Below, piece after piece: positions 17,173 through 24,634 of a stretch of 64,000 bases of DNA (positions are counted from its first letter, which is position 1; every line of letters begins with the position of its first letter). Made by a program: the position numbers and the translations under genes. The notes beneath the pieces are model-generated. The model worked only from the letters and a program-made list of their open reading frames with translations. It was not told the origin of the DNA and searched no databases. This DNA comes from an uncultured Pseudomonadales bacterium (GTDB taxonomy: Bacteria; Pseudomonadota; Gammaproteobacteria; Pseudomonadales; Azotimanducaceae): NCBI GenBank assembly GCA_937921865.1, contig CAKZWF010000035.1:1-64000 (forward strand). The letters run 5' to 3'.

Positions 17173-17685
17173 ATGAAATTGCAAGACCTGGCATCAGTAG
17201 CAGAAATCGTGGGCGGAGTTGCCGTAATTGTTTCGCTGATTTACGTCGGTGTTCAGGTTAACGACAATACCTCCGCAATAAGATCTGCGGCTGCAAGTGA
17301 TGCAACAACAACGATGCAATCTTGGTACGTCGAAATGGGAACTAACCGACAGGCCAGCGACGTCTGGTTCAATGCGATGACAAGCGCGGAGCCACTCCCG
17401 CCCCGCGACGAATTCCAGTTTATGATGTCGATGCATGTAGCCATATTGGGTATGCAGAACAGTTATCTTCTCGCTAAGGAAGGTACTTTGGACGCGGAGT
17501 TTCGTGAAGCGGTCACCACAGCGATAGTGGCAGTAAAAGATCTTCCCGGTATGAGTCGCTATTGGACTCAAAGAAGGGGATTCTTCCACAGCGGATTCGC
17601 AGAATATGTCGATGGGCTACTCGCACAAGATGCTATCGAAACGCTCGATATTTACAAGATGTCAGGTGTAGCGACGGATTCATAA
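17173..17685 (+). CDS. One-helix membrane protein, island paralogue 2
   Basis: A 170-residue protein with the same N-terminal layout as its neighbour: VAEIVGGVAVIVSLIYVGVQV, then NDNTSAIRSAAASDAT, and a soluble tail with WYVEMGTNRQASDVWF. The function is unknown. The family is common in marine gammaproteobacterial genomes in my recollection, but I cannot assign a role. The upstream AGCAAAGAGATAGACC contains a GAGAT-type ribosome binding site. Repeat copies 2 and 3 flank it. Confidence 0.75.
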   Translation: MKLQDLASVAEIVGGVAVIVSLIYVGVQVNDNTSAIRSAAASDATTTMQSWYVEMGTNRQASDVWFNAMTSAEPLPPRDEFQFMMSMHVAILGMQNSYLLAKEGTLDAEFREAVTTAIVAVKDLPGMSRYWTQRRGFFHSGFAEYVDGLLAQDAIETLDIYKMSGVATDS

Positions 17686-17718
17686 TTTCAAGCCGAGCTA
17701 TGAAAATTCAGGCCGCCA

Positions 17719-17781
17719 TTGGCCGGAAGCGGACATTTTGCCGTGCTGAAATAAAGCGGCCGCTTCCGACCCATAGCTGCC
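17719..17781 (+). repeat. Island palindromic repeat, copy 3
   Basis: The 5' core GGCCGGAAGCGGAC (17721-17734) and the 3' arm GCGGCCGCTTCCGACCCATA followed by GCTGCCC. It has the same order and orientation as copy 2. Confidence 0.8.
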
Positions 17782-17828
17782 CTGTTCATCGAATGCGATA
17801 CCAGTCAAAAATGTGAGTATGTAGATGC

Positions 17829-18290
17829 TTGGATGCAATCGGCACGACGGCAGAGTTTCTGGGTGCGATCGGCGTCGTTGTGAGCTTGTTCTACCTTGGG
17901 TCGCAACTTCGTCGCAATTCACGCGCACTTGAGGCTGAAACTAACCAAGCGGTTGCTGACGCCACCCAGGAACGCTTGCTTGCACCGGCCCAGAATTCAG
18001 AGTTGGCAGCAGCATTCTCAAAGTCACAAACTGGAGAGAGCCTTTCACCAACACAGGAAACTCAGTTGGCCTTTTTCAGCCGCGCGACGTTCCGCGGCAT
18101 TCAGAACACTTTCTTCCAGCATCGTAAGGGACTTATATCTGATTAAGTAGGGCGCGACTATGAGCAGGTCTTGATCAACCTGAGCGGCATGCCCCACATA
18201 GAGGGCTGGCGGAGTACTGAGCGTAATACATACGATAGTGATTTCGTAAATATCTACGAAGCGCTGATCTCCTCTGCGTCAATCGACTGA
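17829..18290 (+). pseudogene. One-helix membrane protein, island paralogue 3, broken by in-frame TAA
   Basis: The frame from TTG 17829 gives TAEFLGAIGVVVSLFYLGSQ then LRRNSRALEAETNQ, the same family as the two preceding genes. It stops at TAA 18144-18146 after 105 codons. The identical frame resumes directly with GRDYEQVLINLSGMPHIEGW and ends at TGA 18288-18290, where the length (153 codons) matches the paralogues. I read this as a nonsense mutation in a once-complete gene. The start is also weak: an ATG at 17825 is out of frame by one base. Confidence 0.7.
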
Positions 18291-18353
18291 CCCGGTTTTA
18301 GCCATCCTCATTGTAGCTGTTCACTTTAACTCAGATGTTTGCAATGACCTCTG

Positions 18354-18416
18354 TTGGCCGAAAGCTGTATATTGCCCGGCACAATATAGCGTCTGATTCC
18401 GTCCGAGAGCTGCCCT
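18354..18416 (+). repeat. Island palindromic repeat, copy 4
   Basis: A diverged copy: TTGGCCGAAAGCTGTATATT at 18354-18373, then GTCTGATTCCGTCCGAGAGC and TGCCC to 18415. Confidence 0.65.
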
Positions 18417-18450
18417 TTCTTACCGGTAACTGCCGGTGTTTCTATCCAAC

Positions 18451-18963
18451 TTAAGCAGCGTCGACCCAGTCGGGATCGATTGCAGAAAACGCTTTGGTCA
18501 TCCGGCTTATTGGCGAATCCTCGCTCAGCACTTCTTTGGCAATCAAATCTTGGAATCCTGGGCTGTAAATCGAAGACATCTGAGACCACATGCGACGACA
18601 CGCGGGTGCGGATAAGGCCCACCTCGCGAGATCAATATGGAGGTCGAACTGGTCACGAGAAACAGAACCCAGTTGTTGTTGAAGCCAAAGCACCTCAAAC
18701 CCTTTCATGATTGTATAGAACCTCTCAACCATTAGTAGGCGCTCCTCCGGTGTCAGCGTTTCCTTTCTCAGGGACTTAAGCACAAGCACGTTGTATTGCT
18801 CATTGTGTTCGGTCAATAAATGGAGGTCGCGTAGGTAACTCAATCCGGACCTTTCCGATGAACGAGTATTCTGCCGTATCTGCACAGCCAGATATCCAAC
18901 TGTAATCAGTACGGCAATCGCCCCCATCAACTCAGCAACAGCACCAAGCGCATCCCACTCCAT
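18451..18963 (-). CDS. One-helix membrane protein, island paralogue 4
   Basis: A 170-residue protein on the opposite strand to its three paralogues: ALGAVAELMGAIAVLITVGY, LAVQIRQNTRSSERSG, then a helical soluble domain with LTPEERLLMVERFYTIMKGF. Start ATG 18961-18963 has GAGGG about eight bases upstream. Longer open sequence before it lacks family resemblance and was excluded. The function is unknown. Repeat copies lie on both sides. Confidence 0.78.
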   Translation of the reverse strand: MEWDALGAVAELMGAIAVLITVGYLAVQIRQNTRSSERSGLSYLRDLHLLTEHNEQYNVLVLKSLRKETLTPEERLLMVERFYTIMKGFEVLWLQQQLGSVSRDQFDLHIDLARWALSAPACRRMWSQMSSIYSPGFQDLIAKEVLSEDSPISRMTKAFSAIDPDWVDAA

Positions 18964-19020
18964 ATGCAAACCCTCGTTATTGCTGGAATTGTACAGGATC
19001 AAGCAAGACTGTCCCTTCCC

Positions 19021-19070
19021 GGCCGATAGCCGACAACTGCGCTGCATAACATCACATCTGCCAGCAACCG
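19021..19070 (+). repeat. Island palindromic repeat, copy 5 (diverged)
   Basis: GGCCGATAGCCGACAACTGC at 19021-19040, followed by CATCTGCCAGCAACC. Both halves are degenerate but have the same orientation and spacing as the other copies. It overlaps the open region upstream of the SnoaL-like gene. Confidence 0.5.
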
Positions 19071-19103
19071 AAGAACGATATTGAAGCCAGAAACATCCAA
19101 ACC

Positions 19104-19448
19104 ATGACATTGTGGGGCACAGAAGTATGGGGAAATGGTCGCCTCGATCTGGTGGATGAACTTGTGGCGCCGGACTACGTCAGGCATGGAGCTAATGGTA
19201 CTGGAGTTGTTAGTCCTGAAAGCTACGCTAAGGAAATCGAAGCCGGTAGAGCTAATGGATGGCAGTTCACCACCCACGCTGCAGCCATTGACGGTGATTT
19301 TATCTGGACACGCTGGTGGTTCGGCGGTCATCGGCCGGACAGAGAAAAGGCCACCGGCAAGGGGATTCAGATCTATCGCCTTGAAAACGGCAAGCTTGCA
19401 GAGACCTGGAATATGGCCGAGATACCGGGCGATTCCTGGGCCGATTAG
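19104..19448 (+). CDS. SnoaL-like (NTF2-fold) protein, possible N-terminal truncation
   Basis: The first ATG gives 114 residues with the SnoaL/ester-cyclase pattern LDLVDELVAPDYVRHG, a central TTHAAAIDGDFIWTRWWFGG strand and a C-terminal KGIQIYRLENGKLAETWNMA. Members form small barrel dimers; many are cyclases or isomerases, others have no known activity. The in-frame sequence before the ATG (from 19050) reads NDIEARNIQTM, which fits the usual first helix, yet contains no ATG, GTG or TTG. The natural start may have been lost at the adjoining repeat. No ribosome binding site precedes 19104. Confidence 0.7.
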   Translation: MTLWGTEVWGNGRLDLVDELVAPDYVRHGANGTGVVSPESYAKEIEAGRANGWQFTTHAAAIDGDFIWTRWWFGGHRPDREKATGKGIQIYRLENGKLAETWNMAEIPGDSWAD

Positions 19449-19470
19449 CGTCTCTCCGGAATGTGGCTTC

Positions 19471-19530
19471 TTGGCCGAAAGCCGACTATTGCGGTGCACC
19501 ACTGGCGTCTGCCTGCGACCCTAATTGCCG
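19471..19530 (+). repeat. Island palindromic repeat, copy 6
   Basis: TTGGCCGAAAGCCGACTATT at 19471-19490, then GGCGTCTGCCTGCGACCC and a TTGCCG end. It lies exactly between the SnoaL-like stop and the next convergent gene. Confidence 0.75.
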
Positions 19531-19995
19531 TTACTCGTCGAAGTTCGCCTTGAGAAAGTCGGCCAGAGCAGCATCGATCCCACTTGTTATCGTATCTTTT
19601 ATGAACTGAATGCTGCTGGCACCAACCCCCGCATTCGTTTGGCTACCGTATTCCAATCCTGCGTACAGCATGGGTTCCCTGTTAATAATCACCGCGAAAC
19701 CCAGGCTCGAAGAAATACTCCAATCTGACGGCTGGCCGTCTGTCGTCCTGCCTAAGCAGCTGACGTCCAGGTTCATATACAGATCTGGAGTCGAAGCCCA
19801 ATTCACTGGTTCAACGCTGGAACGGAGGAATTCGCCCTCAAGCACCGCAGAGATTTCTTCTTGTGTGAACGGGCATTCAGGCTGGACAGAGACCAAGTAG
19901 CCCAGTTCGTTTGGATTTTCCCGCTGCATCCACGGCTTTGGTTCTGCGAATGTTATGGCCGGTAGCAACAGAATCGCACAGAGTACCCAGCGCAT
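19531..19995 (-). CDS. Exported protein of unknown function
   Basis: A 154-residue protein with a signal peptide (MRWVLCAILLLPAITFA) and a mature domain holding two cysteines (QPECPFT; LDVSCLGRT) and alternating strands (LGFAVIINREPMLYAGLEYG). The C-terminus is a helix (IDAALADFLKANFDE). I do not recognise the family. Start ATG 19993-19995 has AAGGA upstream; the much longer open frame above it is not protein-like. It probably acts in the periplasm. Divergent from the GNAT gene. Confidence 0.7.
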   Translation of the reverse strand: MRWVLCAILLLPAITFAEPKPWMQRENPNELGYLVSVQPECPFTQEEISAVLEGEFLRSSVEPVNWASTPDLYMNLDVSCLGRTTDGQPSDWSISSSLGFAVIINREPMLYAGLEYGSQTNAGVGASSIQFIKDTITSGIDAALADFLKANFDE

Positions 19996-20159
19996 ATTCC
20001 GATCCTTTTTACATTCTCGACTGACCGAGCATAGGCGCACACTGCAGCATTGTGAAATCCGCGACACCTGCGGGCTGCTGTAGAACCGTCGAGCCATACC
20101 CTGAGACGCAATGAGAGCAACTCTATTAGACTCTGCGCTTTCCTCTCCTGGAAGTGACC

Positions 20160-20717
20160 ATGAGCTCAGACATCCTTGCCTCCGGATCGTCCATATCAAT
20201 TCGAAAACTCGCACTGAGTGATCTGCAGGCGATATCCCGATTCGAGTACTCGGTATCTGTTACAGAGTCTCACTCTGATCCCCGCCGGTTGGCTGAGATC
20301 CACAACGAATCGGGTATGTGGCAAGACGAGTCGGGAGCCGTCGCGATTGTCGAAAATTCAACTCAGCGAATGGTCGGTACTCTCCAGTACTACAGATCTG
20401 CACCTTGCATCCACGGTTTGGAAATTGGTTACGTTGTGCACCACCCGGACGATCGCCGAAAGGGATACGCAGCAGAAGCATTACGCCTGTTATCCGATCT
20501 GCTATTCTCAGCGAGGCCGAATTTCTTTCGACAACAATTGATCATTGAGGTGTGGAACACTCCCTCCTGGAAGGTGGCGGAGCGATCCGGGTTTATCCGC
20601 GAAGGGGTATTAAGAAGCTGCGGGTTTGGCGATGGCGATCCAGCGGATTGTTTTGTTTACTCAAGAACCCTGAAGGATTTCTCGCAACAGATCGCCTCAG
20701 CCAACGGGCCGGAATAA
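20160..20717 (+). CDS. GNAT family acetyltransferase (RimJ/RimL-like)
   Basis: A 185-residue protein of the ribosomal-protein N-acetyltransferase type. It begins ISIRKLALSDLQAISRFE, has the acetyl-CoA pyrophosphate-binding stretch VVHHPDDRRKGYAAEALRLL, and near the end NTPSWKVAERSGFIREGVLR, the classic 'N..S...EK.GF..EG' motif. It transfers an acetyl group from acetyl-CoA to an amine; the substrate is unknown. ATG 20160 is preferred over GTG 20154 because GGAAG sits just upstream. A partial palindromic repeat follows the stop. Confidence 0.87.
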   Translation: MSSDILASGSSISIRKLALSDLQAISRFEYSVSVTESHSDPRRLAEIHNESGMWQDESGAVAIVENSTQRMVGTLQYYRSAPCIHGLEIGYVVHHPDDRRKGYAAEALRLLSDLLFSARPNFFRQQLIIEVWNTPSWKVAERSGFIREGVLRSCGFGDGDPADCFVYSRTLKDFSQQIASANGPE

Positions 20718-20727
20718 TCGGCCATTG

Positions 20728-20770
20728 TTGGCCGAAAGCGAAATTTTCCAGAAGATGGGCAAAGCGGAGA
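20728..20770 (+). repeat. Island palindromic repeat, copy 7 (5' half only)
   Basis: TTGGCCGAAAGCG at 20728-20740 matches the 5' core of the other copies. The 3' arm is replaced by unrelated sequence leading into the GFA gene. Confidence 0.6.
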
Positions 20771-20777
20771 ACAGACC

Positions 20778-21434
20778 ATGACCGAACCGGAGGCTTTTCT
20801 TGAGTGCCGATGTGGAGCCTGCCGAATCACCCTGTGTGACCCGGCTTTGCGTTCACACACGCAATGTTTGTGTTTCGACTGTCGCCAGAGAGGCCTGATC
20901 TCAGCAAGCAGAAGTCCGGGTAACTCGCTGCCTGACGCGGTTGCGAACTTTGAACGTGGGATCGATTTACTCTATTTCGCGAACGCTCTGATCGTCGACG
21001 AAGCCTCGCGCGATCTACTGGAATTCTCGAAGCTGACGGCTGACGCGTTCAACACCACCGCGATGTCGACTTGCTGCGGAACACTGATGTGCGGAACGCA
21101 CCCGCTTTACGAGGGCAGGACGATTTCAGTGAATGCCGACAGCTGTTGTGTCACAACGACATCGAGCCTGCCGGTACAGGCCGTCGCCTTCGCCTGTGAC
21201 ATTCCAGATGAACACGCTGCAGCGCTCGTTCAGCGCAGCACAGCGCCAGTGGTCTTCTCGGTCTATGACGAACTCGAGAGTCCGACGATGAAGGCGTTTG
21301 TGAGTGCTGTAACCGCACCGATTGCAGCCGGTGCAAGCGCTATCGCGACCACCAGTTTCGAAGAATTGTGTGCGGCCAAACCGCTCACCATTGATAACGC
21401 ATGCTTTGTCGAAAGCCGCTCAGGGCCATCCTGA
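20778..21434 (+). CDS. GFA-domain protein (CENP-V/formaldehyde-activating-like)
   Basis: A 218-residue protein. Residues 9-120 carry the zinc-binding cysteines of the GFA fold: CRCGAC, CLCFDC and STCCGTLMC. The C-terminal 90 residues (AFACDIPDEHAAALVQRS onward) are alanine-rich and not recognised, so it is longer than a plain GFA protein (about 135). The family is named after glutathione-dependent formaldehyde activation, though most members have no proven activity. A separate, shorter GFA gene occurs at 43233. Confidence 0.82.
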   Translation: MTEPEAFLECRCGACRITLCDPALRSHTQCLCFDCRQRGLISASRSPGNSLPDAVANFERGIDLLYFANALIVDEASRDLLEFSKLTADAFNTTAMSTCCGTLMCGTHPLYEGRTISVNADSCCVTTTSSLPVQAVAFACDIPDEHAAALVQRSTAPVVFSVYDELESPTMKAFVSAVTAPIAAGASAIATTSFEELCAAKPLTIDNACFVESRSGPS

Positions 21435-21542
21435 CAAACCTGGCTGACCAGGCCGGTAAAGTTCCAGCTGGCCGATTGTTGAGGCTACGGCGAGCGCTGC
21501 AAACAGGTCGAGCATCCCCGGTAATCGGTTGAAGCATCTTGT

Positions 21543-21586
21543 CCCAGCAGTTTCCTCTCCATCACCGGAGAGAAAACTGCTGCTGG
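21543..21586 (-). terminator. Long stem-loop downstream of peroxiredoxin gene
   Basis: CCAGCAGTTT and CTCTCC on the left pair with GGAGAG and AAACTGCTG on the right around an ATCACC loop, with one small internal mismatch. It lies ten bases beyond the peroxiredoxin stop. It is a strong hairpin, but no T-run follows on either strand, so it may act as an mRNA-end stabiliser instead of a classical terminator. Confidence 0.55.
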
Positions 21587-21595
21587 ACTAACAAC

Positions 21596-22156
21596 TCACA
21601 GCTGTCCTTCCGGTCCTTCAAGCAGGGTTTTCGCTGCAGGTACACCCATCTCTTTCAGGTTGCTCACCAAAGCCTGCCCTGCCGTGCTGGGATTGACCTG
21701 TTTGTCGATTTTCGCAATCGTTCCCTGGCCGTCAATGTAGTAGGTCCAGCGTTTTGCATAACCCATCGGACTCAGCACGCCATAGGCTTTACTGACAGAC
21801 TTATCCACATCGGACAGGATTGGAAAGGTCGCGTCATTTTTTTCCGCGAAGCCTTTGTTATCTTCCGGCTTGTCGACACTGGCCATGAAGTATTCAACGT
21901 CGAAGTTTCTGATTTCCCGGTCACTGTCACGCAGCGCCTTGCATTCAATAGTTCAGCCGCCGGTGAACGCTTTGGGAAAGAAGGCCACAACCACCCACTG
22001 GCCGCGCAGTTCGGAAAGTGTATGGGAGTTGCCATCAGAACCCGGCAGAGTCCAGTCAGGCGCGAGGTCGCCAACGCCTGGTTCAGCGTGAGCGGGCAGT
22101 GACGTCAGCGTCAGCGTTGCCAACAGGGCAATCGTAAAGGTCATGATTCTTGGCAT
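21596..22156 (-). CDS. Bcp-like peroxiredoxin, candidate selenoprotein (in-frame TGA = Sec68)
   Basis: Reading TGA 21953-21955 as selenocysteine gives a 186-residue exported thiol peroxidase. The signal peptide is [20 protein letters not shown], ending PAHA. Then come [31 protein letters not shown], residue 68 (TGA), TIECKALRD, and a full AhpC/TSA tail ([31 protein letters not shown]). In Cys homologues the residue at position 68 is the peroxidatic cysteine (TGGCT pattern); a Cys four residues later could resolve it. Start ATG 22154-22156 has an ideal GAAGGAGAGG. A SECIS-like hairpin follows the TGA. The alternative is a nonsense mutation, but 118 intact, conserved codons downstream argue against decay. 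Confidence 0.82.
21919..21938 (-). promoter_or_regulatory. Bacterial SECIS-like hairpin after Sec TGA
   Basis: On the minus-strand mRNA, 14 bases after the TGA, a 7-bp stem (GG, then CGCUG pairing with CAGUG and CC) with one bulged A closes a five-base apical loop CGUGA. The loop lies 22-26 bases from the TGA with a G among its first two bases. This fits the general bSECIS model, which needs a short stem with an apical G at roughly 16-37 bases. It is a prediction by eye only. Confidence 0.6.
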
Positions 22157-22228
22157 AGGCCTCTCCTTCAATTGGATCATGGGAATACGCAGCATACTGC
22201 GCTTCGGCGTGAGCAGCACGTGAAGGAT

Positions 22229-22462
22229 CTATCGCCCAATGAGCGGTGCCAGCATTTTTTCCAGGCCGTTGACCTTGATTTCATACATCACCGCCATGCG
22301 CCGTCCGAGCTGACCTTCCGGAAATCCCTGGTTGTGGAACCACACCAGATAGGGTTCCGGTAACTCAATCAGACGGCGACCCTGATAGCGGCCAAAGGGC
22401 ATAACCTGATTGACAATTCTGATCAGTTCTTCCGAGTCGCCGAGATCTGCAGGTTCGTCCAT
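22229..22462 (-). CDS. DUF3820 family protein
   Basis: A 77-residue cytoplasmic protein with the family core MPFGRYQGRRLIELPEPYLV, then WFHNQGFPEGQLGRRMAVMYE. The role is not established; the family was linked to quorum-regulated virulence factors by name only. ATG 22460-22462 is directly preceded by GAGG; a TTG twelve bases earlier is an alternative start. It is on the same strand as the peroxiredoxin gene, 72 bases upstream of it. Confidence 0.8.
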   Translation of the reverse strand: MDEPADLGDSEELIRIVNQVMPFGRYQGRRLIELPEPYLVWFHNQGFPEGQLGRRMAVMYEIKVNGLEKMLAPLIGR

Positions 22463-22522
22463 CCTCAGCCGCAACCCCGCGCCACGACCGACAGAGTCGG
22501 AAAGATCAGAGCCTGGGCAGGA

Positions 22523-23038
22523 CTAGCGATGATGGCCCGCGTGGCGCGCCGCATGCCTCACCGCATGTTGTTCGGCAGTTTCGTTGGCCCGACGACGCGG
22601 GTCGAAGTCTCGTCGCAACCGGTCATCGTCGTTACAGCGTCCCGCGCCCGCACGGTTACAGGCTTCGTGCGCATAACCACGCCAGTCTTCGTCCCAGTTA
22701 CAGGGTCGCCCGTGAATTTCAGCACAACCCGCTGCATCGAAAGGTTGTGCCTGAACCTGCCCGGGTCGGGCTGGCGCCTGGGGGTCAGGAATTGATGCGG
22801 CCGCATCCAGCGTCCCGCTGGCATTCATGTCGATGCTGTTGACGTCTTTGCCGTCAATGCGCAGCATCACCACGCCTTTCTGATCAGCCGGCGGCGGCGT
22901 GTCAGTCATATGCTCGACACCGTCCGCATCACGCCATTCATAAACTTCCGCAGCGCTGGAACTCAACGCCGTGGCTGCGATGACTGACCAGACGAAGAAG
23001 ATCGCCGTTCGCTTGATCTGTACCTTTACTGGTTCCAT
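22523..23038 (-). CDS. DUF4124 domain exported protein
   Basis: A 171-residue protein with an N-terminal signal/anchor (KRTAIFFVWSVIAATALSSS) and the DUF4124 motif EVYEWRDADGVEHMTDTPPP just after it. The remainder is low-complexity and polar, with a CAEIHGRPCNWDEDW segment and a His/Arg-rich tail (RHAARHAGHHR). Start ATG 23036-23038 has AGGTGA seven bases upstream. The DUF4124 domain is a small beta-rich envelope module; the overall function is unknown. The His-rich tail could bind metal, which is speculation. Confidence 0.8.
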   Translation of the reverse strand: MEPVKVQIKRTAIFFVWSVIAATALSSSAAEVYEWRDADGVEHMTDTPPPADQKGVVMLRIDGKDVNSIDMNASGTLDAAASIPDPQAPARPGQVQAQPFDAAGCAEIHGRPCNWDEDWRGYAHEACNRAGAGRCNDDDRLRRDFDPRRRANETAEQHAVRHAARHAGHHR

Positions 23039-23185
23039 TTGTTCACCTATTTTCCGCACTGACTGGGATTTTCCGGATTATAGAGGGTCAAGCTCGCAAC
23101 GGGCTGAGCCTGATCACTTTTCACATCTTCGACCAATCCAGCTTCTGCTATGCTCGTCGCCATTCTAGCCAGACGGGAGCCCAAA

Positions 23186-23500
23186 GTGCCGCTAAAGCTG
23201 ATCGCAACCGGATTGCTGGGGCTGCTGCTGACTTCAGGCTGTGCGGGTGGAGGCCAGATCTACGAGGAACGCATTACCGAACGCAACGGCATCGAGTACG
23301 CATGCGGCGAAGGACCAGGTCTGGAACCATGCCGCGACGCCAACGGTGAAACCTACGAACAGGAGCTGAACCAGGACGGCTACATTGGCCTCGAAGGTAC
23401 CGATCAGCTGGAAGCGGATGCGCAACGCATCCGCAACGAATCACCCGAAGAGGCTGAACAGACCACCGAACAGCTGGAACAGGAACAGTGGTCTAACTGA
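23186..23500 (+). CDS. Small lipoprotein of unknown function
   Basis: A 104-residue lipoprotein: from GTG 23186 the sequence VPLKLIATGLLGLLLTSGC ends in a good lipobox. A flexible acidic domain follows, with two more cysteines (YACGEGPGLEPCRDANG) and a Glu/Gln-rich C-terminus (EEAEQTTEQLEQEQ). GGGAG lies about eight bases before the GTG; an ATG at 23150 has no ribosome binding site and would push the lipobox too far inside. The net negative, repetitive tail suggests a disordered envelope protein. Confidence 0.75.
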   Translation: MPLKLIATGLLGLLLTSGCAGGGQIYEERITERNGIEYACGEGPGLEPCRDANGETYEQELNQDGYIGLEGTDQLEADAQRIRNESPEEAEQTTEQLEQEQWSN

Positions 23501-23509
23501 GTACTGGCG

Positions 23510-24583
23510 TCAGGCCACAAAGCCCGGCCAGCTGCTCATGTAATCGATGAAGGCTTCACCCAGCCCCTGCTCCTGCAGATAAGCACGGTTCACAGGCAGA
23601 TCAGTCTGGCGAAAATCCGCGTTGGCACGAGCCTGATCCGGAAAGTCAGCGTGCAGAATGGCCGCTCGACCCAGCATCACAAAATCGACGCCCTGATCCA
23701 GAACGCTCTGGACATCGGCTACACTGCGAATCTTTCCTGCAACACCCAGGCGAACCTGCCCGCGATCGAGTTCGGTAAAACAGGATAAGAGGCTGCGACC
23801 ACGCATAGACTCCTGCTCAGGCTCCTTGAAAGAATCCCACAGGGACATATCGAGATAATCAATGGCGCCGTCACTCATCAGGCGGCCAGCCAGTTCCGCC
23901 ACCTCTTCCAGCTGCATCCCGAAACGTTCCGGAGACAATCGCACCCCGAGCTGAAAATCCTCACGACAACGGCTGCGAATCTTCTGGATAATTTCCAGCA
24001 GCGGCCGCGCCCTGTTCTGCAGCGAACCGCCAAACTGATCGCTGCGCTGATTGATTTCGCTGCTGAGAAACTGACCAAGTATGTAGCCATGCGCCCCGTG
24101 CAGTTCAACGCCGTTGAATCCAGCCTGGTCGGCGCGCTGCGCAGCCAGAACGAAGTCTTCGATCAGCTCTTCTACTTCCTTCGTGGTCAGGCCTCGAGCA
24201 GAAAACTCCGCGTTATCCGACGGGCAGACGGGGGCATGGCCAATCAATTCAGCTGGCGAACGCATACCCGCATGATGCAGTTGAACAGACGAAACGCTTC
24301 CGGCCGCGTGAATGGCTTCGGCAAGACGGGTCAGTCCTTCCAGATGTTTGTCAGCAAATATGCCGAGCTGCCCAGGAAAGCCTTGCCCTTGTGCCTGCAC
24401 ATGAGCCGCACAGGTCATGGTCAGCGCAAAACCACCTTGCGCGCGCTTCAGCAACCAGTTTTGTTCATCATCAGACAGGACACCATCAGCATGGCTTTGA
24501 GAATTGGTCAGTGGTGCCAGCACAAAACGGTTTTTCCATGCCGGTCCACGCTGAAAAGTCAGCGGTTCAAAAGGTGAGGTCAT
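23510..24583 (-). CDS. NADH:flavin oxidoreductase, Old Yellow Enzyme family
   Basis: A 357-residue FMN-dependent alpha/beta barrel. Motifs in order: FVLAPLTNSQSHADGVLSD (FMN phosphate region), VQLHHAGMRS, GFNGVELHGAHGYILGQFLS with NQRSDQFGGS just after, and GVDFVMLGRAAILHADFP for the phosphate-binding end. The family reduces activated C=C bonds or related substrates with NAD(P)H. It lies 51 bases downstream of the FAD monooxygenase-like gene on the same strand, so the two flavoenzymes may act together. Confidence 0.9.
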   Translation of the reverse strand: MTSPFEPLTFQRGPAWKNRFVLAPLTNSQSHADGVLSDDEQNWLLKRAQGGFALTMTCAAHVQAQGQGFPGQLGIFADKHLEGLTRLAEAIHAAGSVSSVQLHHAGMRSPAELIGHAPVCPSDNAEFSARGLTTKEVEELIEDFVLAAQRADQAGFNGVELHGAHGYILGQFLSSEINQRSDQFGGSLQNRARPLLEIIQKIRSRCREDFQLGVRLSPERFGMQLEEVAELAGRLMSDGAIDYLDMSLWDSFKEPEQESMRGRSLLSCFTELDRGQVRLGVAGKIRSVADVQSVLDQGVDFVMLGRAAILHADFPDQARANADFRQTDLPVNRAYLQEQGLGEAFIDYMSSWPGFVA

Positions 24584-24634
24584 AATTTGCTTTTCTTGGA
24601 GATGTCTACCAGCGGATATTGGTACTCAGGATGT

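Noticed and set aside
18144-18146. TAA as a recoded codon
   Set aside because: TAA is not known to be read as selenocysteine or pyrrolysine, and sister genes at this position look ordinary, so a nonsense mutation is simpler.
16400-20770. Canonical integron attC array
   Set aside because: The distribution looks cassette-like, but I could not find RYYYAAC/GTTRRRY boxes at the repeat ends and no integrase gene is in the window. It is kept as a hypothesis only.
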